Shown in pieces: positions 43,701 through 45,466 of a stretch of 45,466 nt of DNA. Source of the stretch: Euryarchaeota archaeon UBA549. GTDB taxonomy: Archaea; Thermoplasmatota; Poseidoniia; Poseidoniales; Poseidoniaceae. The position numbers were made by a program, and so were the translations under genes. Below the pieces are notes generated by a model. That model did no database searches. It was given only the letters and a program-made list of their open reading frames with translations, and was not told where the DNA came from. Position 1 is the stretch's first letter; every line of letters begins with the position of its first letter. The stretch lies in contig DAGF01000095.1 of the NCBI GenBank assembly GCA_002495645.1, positions 1 through 45,466 on the forward strand, in the 5' to 3' direction.

Positions 43701-45466
43701 AGTTACCCGTGTTACAGTCAGCGGTTGCGCTTCCACACGATGGTCCCGTGTTGTCGTGTCGGCTGCCTGAGCGGAACACAGCGTCGGACGTGTTGTAGAA
43801 GTTCACATGGCTGAATTGGTGTCGGTCATCGGTGCCTCCTGTGGACGTACAGTCGTCGGTGAAGGCCATACCAACCCATTCACCACCGTTCATGCCGGTG
43901 ATGTTGATGGGGTGGGTCTCGTTGCCCTCAGCCGTCATCTTGGTACATGCGCCGTCGAAGGAAATTCCCTTACCGGCTGCAATCTGGATTTGAACACCAG
44001 GCTTGATGGTCAAGTCAGAGGAGACAACGAGGTAGTCGTTGGTTGGGTTGATGCGGATTGGGCTGTCGGTCAAGTCCCACACTGGGTCGGACGTGATGTC
44101 AGCCGTGACATCGGTACCCTTGCCTTCGTAGGGCATCACGCGGTAGTAGACGGAACAGTCCTGGCTTGTGGTGGTGTAGCAGTAGTATTGGTTGTAACCG
44201 GTCCAGAACGGAGCGATGGTACCTGGGCGGGCCAGCGAGCTTCCCGAGTATGGGAGAGCAGGCTGGTGGTAGGTCCAGAGGTTGCGCTCAACGTTCGTGT
44301 TGCCGTTGCTGATGAAGTACATCGAACCTTGTCGGCTGAGTTGGACTCGGTCGTTGGAGTCGTCACCGTCGTAGGTCGTACCGAAGTAATCGAACTCAAA
44401 GCCTGCTGGGATGTCAATGTTCGCGTTGCAGCGAGCCTTGTAGGTGTTCCAGTAGTAGGACGAGATACAGTAGTAGAGGTAAGGTCGGCCGTTGGATGTG
44501 CCCGTCATCGCTGTGTCAGCGTTGGTGACTTCCACCAATCCCTTGTCGAATGATTCCCATGCGTGGGAGGTCGAACTGGTCGAGATACGGAAGTTGGATG
44601 TCGTTGGGATGTGCCCTGGGTTGGTGTTGAAACTCGTCGAGGCAGAGTGCGCAATGCTGGCACCCTTCTGTCGAGATTGGTCCATGTAGCCAATTGACCA
44701 GGAGTTGTAGGTCGTACGGCAGTTGCTGTCGTACTTGTACTCAATCTCGTTGGTCACGTCGTAGAACAAAGCCTGAACGGTACACATTTGTCCATAGGTG
44801 TAGTAAGCCATGTCGCGCCATTCAACAACGAACACCTTGTTCGGATCGCCTCGCTCAAAGGAGTAGGTCGACGAGGTGTTGGTGTTGATGCCCGAGGACA
44901 CCGTGGAAACGTCTTGAGCCTTGAAGTAGTACTCAACCGTGTCGTTGACTTCCAAGTCTTCAATGTCAGCGCTCCACGTACAGGCGGAGAGGGAACAATC
45001 CGCCCGGTTTGGCTTGTCTGCATCCATAGCGGTCGAAACCCAACTACCTGCGGAGCCACCATCAGGGGTGATTCGGTGGTAGAGGGTTGGACCGGTGCCT
45101 GCAGCCGTGCTGGTGTTCAATCCTGCTGCTGGGTCGCCAGCATCGAGGATGGTAACCGACACGGTTCGTGTCTTGGCGTGGGAATCCTGCATTGGACTGT
45201 GGATGAGTTCTGGCTTGAACGTATCAGGCGTTGGTGCAACGTTTCCGACCTTGTAGGTGACATCGCCGGTGCTGGCTTGGCGGCCGTAGAAGCCAGAGCC
45301 AAGGGCGAAACCACTCCATCGGTAGGAAGAGGTTGAACCGTAGATCATGTAGTATGCCGAAGTACATCGGTCGGTGCTGATGGACCGGTAGAAGTAGTAC
45401 CAGCCGTTTGTGGTCACACACAAGCGGTTAGCGGTGGTGGAGGTTTGTGTAGCGTTCCATGAGAAC
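34174..45466 (-). CDS. Giant modular surface protein fused in frame to a type IV pilin (5' end outside window)
   Basis: This is one open frame with no stop from the window edge to 34174. More than 3,760 residues are visible and the true start lies outside; the first possible start codon inside, a TTG at 45423, is not a real start. From N to C: beta-sandwich material; a nidogen-like piece (about 44420-44110); several right-handed beta-helix blocks (about 43950-42650, 42230-41560, 40640-40080, 39700-38730, 38370-37640) separated by Ig-like inserts; an aromatic-rich insert (about 41250-40800); a DSWGDGG sandwich (about 38690-38380); a DOMON-like domain (about 37530-37000); and cadherin-like repeats (about 36720-35880). 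Then come a membrane helix (34830-34774) followed by RR and an acidic loop, and a complete pilin (34740-34174). A role in adhesion or polymer binding at the cell surface is inferred. Confidence 0.9.
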   Translation of the reverse strand, partial: FSWNATQTSTTANRLCVTTNGWYYFYRSISTDRCTSAYYMIYGSTSSYRWSGFALGSGFYGRQASTGDVTYKVGNVAPTPDTFKPELIHSPMQDSHAKTRTVSVTILDAGDPAAGLNTSTAAGTGPTLYHRITPDGGSAGSWVSTAMDADKPNRADCSLSACTWSADIEDLEVNDTVEYYFKAQDVSTVSSGINTNTSSTYSFERGDPNKVFVVEWRDMAYYTYGQMCTVQALFYDVTNEIEYKYDSNCRTTYNSWSIGYMDQSRQKGASIAHSASTSFNTNPGHIPTTSNFRISTSSTSHAWESFDKGLVEVTNADTAMTGTSNGRPYLYYCISSYYWNTYKARCNANIDIPAGFEFDYFGTTYDGDDSNDRVQLSRQGSMYFISNGNTNVERNLWTYHQPALPYSGSSLARPGTIAPFWTGYNQYYCYTTTSQDCSVYYRVMPYEGKGTDVTADITSDPVWDLTDSPIRINPTNDYLVVSSDLTIKPGVQIQIAAGKGISFDGACTKMTAEGNETHPINITGMNGGEWVGMAFTDDCTSTGGTDDRHQFSHVNFYNTSDAVFRSGSRHDNTGPSCGSATADCNTGNYTMSDVTFTNVGAVFTHGSGQGTVVTMEDFSVDGVDEACFNFPENTVATLKEGTIKNCNTDGKSWGGTIVNYPGSTAGALHAENLTVENSYVNFIDVDLQHVTVSNVTVTNPSAQTGVAIDSMFGSNSNVVLNNVDVDSYANSGINAMGSIQMTDVDFGSANLWLIPGGWSQTGNGPSSSDAVFDTVTAGDITMQRMHPGTFADITAEDVSMSGSSIVSETVEMDNWDVEAITVSGCGWNMILDTPTLESFKSSCSSSSAKNKVSINDATIAHGSSSNHVIDGRNSHITLGESSITSSSVSSGSVEVAKARSGTNVVLIDVDLNSNDCSDSSGDTGNCAYDVSSSSSNPSMIYFGGLGNVSVYREASGARVYKSGHTVTATVLDSTLTELFQVGSHTTDSDGNTSIWVIVEDSDGTAYEDHVVRAFGTAGQNETYPDNYPDASLASSWYPSGGVTVGTHLDLLLEPAPIVFDDPSLDCYKLINDAFYTGQALASGGYDLTGNYDSNTNTFTFDDTSITVKDDIMLDTCGFQIMGGSLRVLSTATTTPVITIKDSGFLTANNDGTSGSPAVIRAVSSTYGLHMDIQNGGTLTLDNANMRDIAWDTTTDSALYIGNGATLNMMDSATIFGSSANADEMATVKIQGGSANIDSSSIINTGQTGTAIWIENSGATLTDIIVKNAAIGIQSYNGAPQVDGFTSTGNTVGINAYGGMSLPTIYRSTSLSGQTTGWTTYKIDLSTYLGTGDYLQVGANSIYAGGNAHPGYNYATSKYYFLTDRYNVMFEDDAGNAWNITDSGQEGYYPYGSDDPAVTAGTHTYNGGSGGAPSWHCNYYGAESPGNNYGSFDGYFFYFYRYWLGQFSVGYPDYYEAPDEFGFDWEVTDFSPTGNFQSRYPYKYWGAYSPSFYFNGVYAPPEGSNGQPANGPGQPGTVGNPPSYAAGGYPNNYGICQDYAYTYYMNSGQGARMTFPVVDISSATANGGNISKVYLWMDVLHRGADNYQDRYDFVARSGNDPSDLGDYVRESGTPLFKDGTINDATTGIEIGGAFAAGHFEDIDVIGPTQSGMEIIGQTSATADGVSVTDGNYGVLFSNTGSGQIDLMNMDLENQLVAGMYYQTDVGGDLSGTITGSAGAAFKYASRTAATVEFSSMTIENNAIGIDTDGSGEFILTDVVMSNTKDVVISGSSTMEFIEGSIDTATVEVTGTGDFSRLRQVDITLQANVSGTAEDVDGTTVILKDAEGTVTGMAETDANGVANDITFVTQTVDSGSCASVCTKNLNGYEAVASATIDYFWSGSSNNAADFRYAFHTMSLTDTAGNSDTVYLEDEYTARICYTSTSYIKQDRCASGLSSSGSRTFSNGLVEYGYLRSHGGNDLAGETVMMDAPFMYLRQGKHNWNGSTWISTASYNFENNNRMYPYYSGETTLYMHDASVTAVAVSDTGVPQGFTMGYRYYSLNMDVNNTTISGVASVIGAMGYGYYNNYELDFFKLTNNTFVHYKGYTQLNNAINLNDICVILSGGDGNIIDSNNFVDCGVGVMAERSPYYYSHNTNEIGADNMTVTNNVFEDGGEIADVWLYTTNEVQGATITDNDFNPSGGHAVAIYNGKTEDVLIQDNTVVGGDDAFYLNRVADFTIDSNDIGGISDDTSTGIYVFRGSGNITDNTLTDADGGMYLDSMEAPPSPTSSLCSIGSNDYRRSTSCTWTLGTGKSAVVNLGTDSWGYEISIEITKPDGTKDSWPTYSFNSNANYNPLRTYTDAGSYTLVVSDSWGDGGATISVVESSGGSGSYVGPDISGNTIGLSAGRTSPNAVGITATSCDAVTIQSGSNVIDLGDNAIVIEDCDFSDVGSTITGDGLSSTVGILGDDTNTVLTLNGTDISGYATGVSKENGDLFMIGGASLAGSDYGVSVEDTYVVAIDAHVDGGTTGTGLHVVSSPDVWVYPMDASGLVGMYVEDTPFRWDGGVADATTALSVVDATGSVENMTWSAATTQVNAGANAHVTSIGNTLDPTKIAVDSSAVIDEANLMSIESTHLGAAPSSEVGLLLMSTDDERASYVSTSFQPEAMSVDGSDEDWNGGNALNPSGYAMPGVMSGDGTDDFLTTYIEGDGIYFGMTNTDLSTSDVLIYLNTGSGGSDVGYNGLGGAHDLPFSANYVLWADSAGSYDLYSYGFLGWSPSSLSTANIDVDFSTSLAEFGVPWSRIGGMPDEIDIVAIVQAETTADISVVHPTQTLDSAATLQDLSKFMTVELTHGDLADGTLTSEVLVYQSYKGSTTASGQKNYDLMIKTPATCAYDWAVVEDISMATNVVFDDSYVAGTGDTTDVQSTIDIKRACPVIDTEGTDTADGLVDFSRDEDSGAFTFSLTNLADDVQDEESALTWTMAEGTQVAFNNVDMMDAVLNGQDVTFTPRPDQFGTQVFSFEVTDSNGLSDSHNITFTVNNINDAPEICNQDRVLIDCMPIFSEDDGNYNILPEGFGTHTKFLGDVSNATRSYIRDMANEQAPTRQVYTWSASAVDLGTSDACSAFSVDIVNNELAITENTNNELGGKCTITLGLADDGAENQNAVDFDVVFSVAPVNDAPVIKDWNRSTDTVIVADNGSIPALPWSISLMEDDENVANLTYDLSAIKADVDHEMDDLTWTVESTDQCVYTNYFTTTIVGDDLVFDLIEDATTNANDWEIDYLNNNGIHQIGPSGSEYCQIRLVLRDTPTAPTTQGEYDTYVPNYDQSVMPIADYQQGVATKEIGVRVENVREQVPDYFFDDEAGFSFNGVTNVMTGTYVPVTIAVNGGGDEGPYRYDHMLAITYHTDGHDDVELTRYYEVPAYGASVKYTEDVYITKDTTHVWVEMDVLTCLRMPADGGCDMGVTAADRFQADEPGSHYAIINNVQSDDPWSKPGQYGKNATKTSERRPLLEDSNWCNNIMTSLATADVCNHANQPASSFLATDQFLPDVVETIGASAVPSFAPSIVAVALTGLFVSALSFASRRADDEEEVETMAEDDAAVSPVIATILMVAITVVLSGVIYVWASSLAETDVKGVPRVTFDIEDIDGFDADQGHWRITVEQSQTPLATQAVEVKVFYTNATGALNTYSVNLADSAGVYGFNPANSDAFVTFVDSVTKEQISETETRSISTFNSGDTIFVRTHAPDGTPLEDATITLSYAPLNGDGALLRTWDDLSYDKKA

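Noticed and set aside
37000..44000. Possible CRISPR or tandem DNA repeats in the giant gene
   Set aside because: The repetition is at protein level (beta-helix turns) with diverged DNA; no regular identical repeats with spacers were seen.
45421..45423. TTG as the start codon of the giant gene
   Set aside because: The frame stays open to the window edge with plausible surface-protein sequence and no signal peptide follows the TTG, so the real start is outside.
1..45466. Insertion sequences, integrases, attachment sites or prophage genes
   Set aside because: No transposase, integrase or terminal inverted repeats were recognised; all genes fit a stable chromosomal region.

Overview
The window looks like a piece of an archaeal chromosome, most likely a planktonic euryarchaeon of the Marine Group II / Thermoplasmatota type; the lineage is inferred, since no ribosomal gene is present. 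The archaeal evidence is GatD (tRNA-dependent Gln-tRNA synthesis), Pelota/Dom34, the small subunit of archaeal DNA polymerase D, a euryarchaeal type IV pilin domain (AVSPVIATILMVAITV) and an archaeal TATA-like promoter pattern. Coding density is very high. Convergent genes touch or overlap, no gap longer than about 140 bp lacks a gene, and many secreted proteins carry an N-terminal signal peptide plus a C-terminal membrane anchor.

Layout. 1-6227 (+): a MacB/LolD-type ABC exporter pair, gatD and an acyl-CoA carboxylase carboxyltransferase subunit. 6228-9997 (-): an anchored hydrolase-like surface protein whose nucleophile serine is a glycine, and a shikimate dehydrogenase with a long insertion. 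10079-12759 (+): two small membrane proteins, an NfeD-like protein and a flotillin, which form a membrane-microdomain cluster. 12851-15942 (+): formate-tetrahydrofolate ligase, Pelota and a small orphan gene. 15943-16015 (-): tRNA-Val(TAC). 16096-18458 (+): a CinA/PncC-type amidase with a charged tail, and the DNA polymerase D small subunit.

18467-33306 is an alpha-glucan utilisation locus. It encodes a secreted, anchored GH57 amylopullulanase (-), a cytosolic GH77 4-alpha-glucanotransferase and a GT35 glucan phosphorylase (+), and a minus-strand operon. That operon holds a substrate-binding protein fused to its MalF-type permease, a MalG permease with an extra N-terminal membrane domain, a short MalK ATPase and a secreted, anchored GH13 alpha-amylase. 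The genes describe a full path: extracellular cleavage of algal or bacterial starch/glycogen, import of maltodextrins, then disproportionation and phosphorolysis to glucose-1-phosphate.

33362-34036 (-) is a SerB-like HAD phosphatase. 34174-45466 (-) is one continuous reading frame of more than 3,760 codons, truncated by the window edge. It encodes a giant modular surface protein (beta-helix, DOMON-like and cadherin-like modules) with a C-terminal membrane anchor, and continues without a stop into a complete type IV pilin. The predicted topology puts the prepilin-peptidase site in the cytosolic loop between the two membrane segments. This adhesin-pilin polyprotein is the most unusual item in the window.

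Regulation: most first genes of transcription units have a TTTCAA/TTGAAA-like element 22-32 nt before the start codon and no clear Shine-Dalgarno, which suggests leaderless mRNAs. Several genes inside operons have GAGG/GGGG-type ribosome binding sites overlapping the upstream stop codon.
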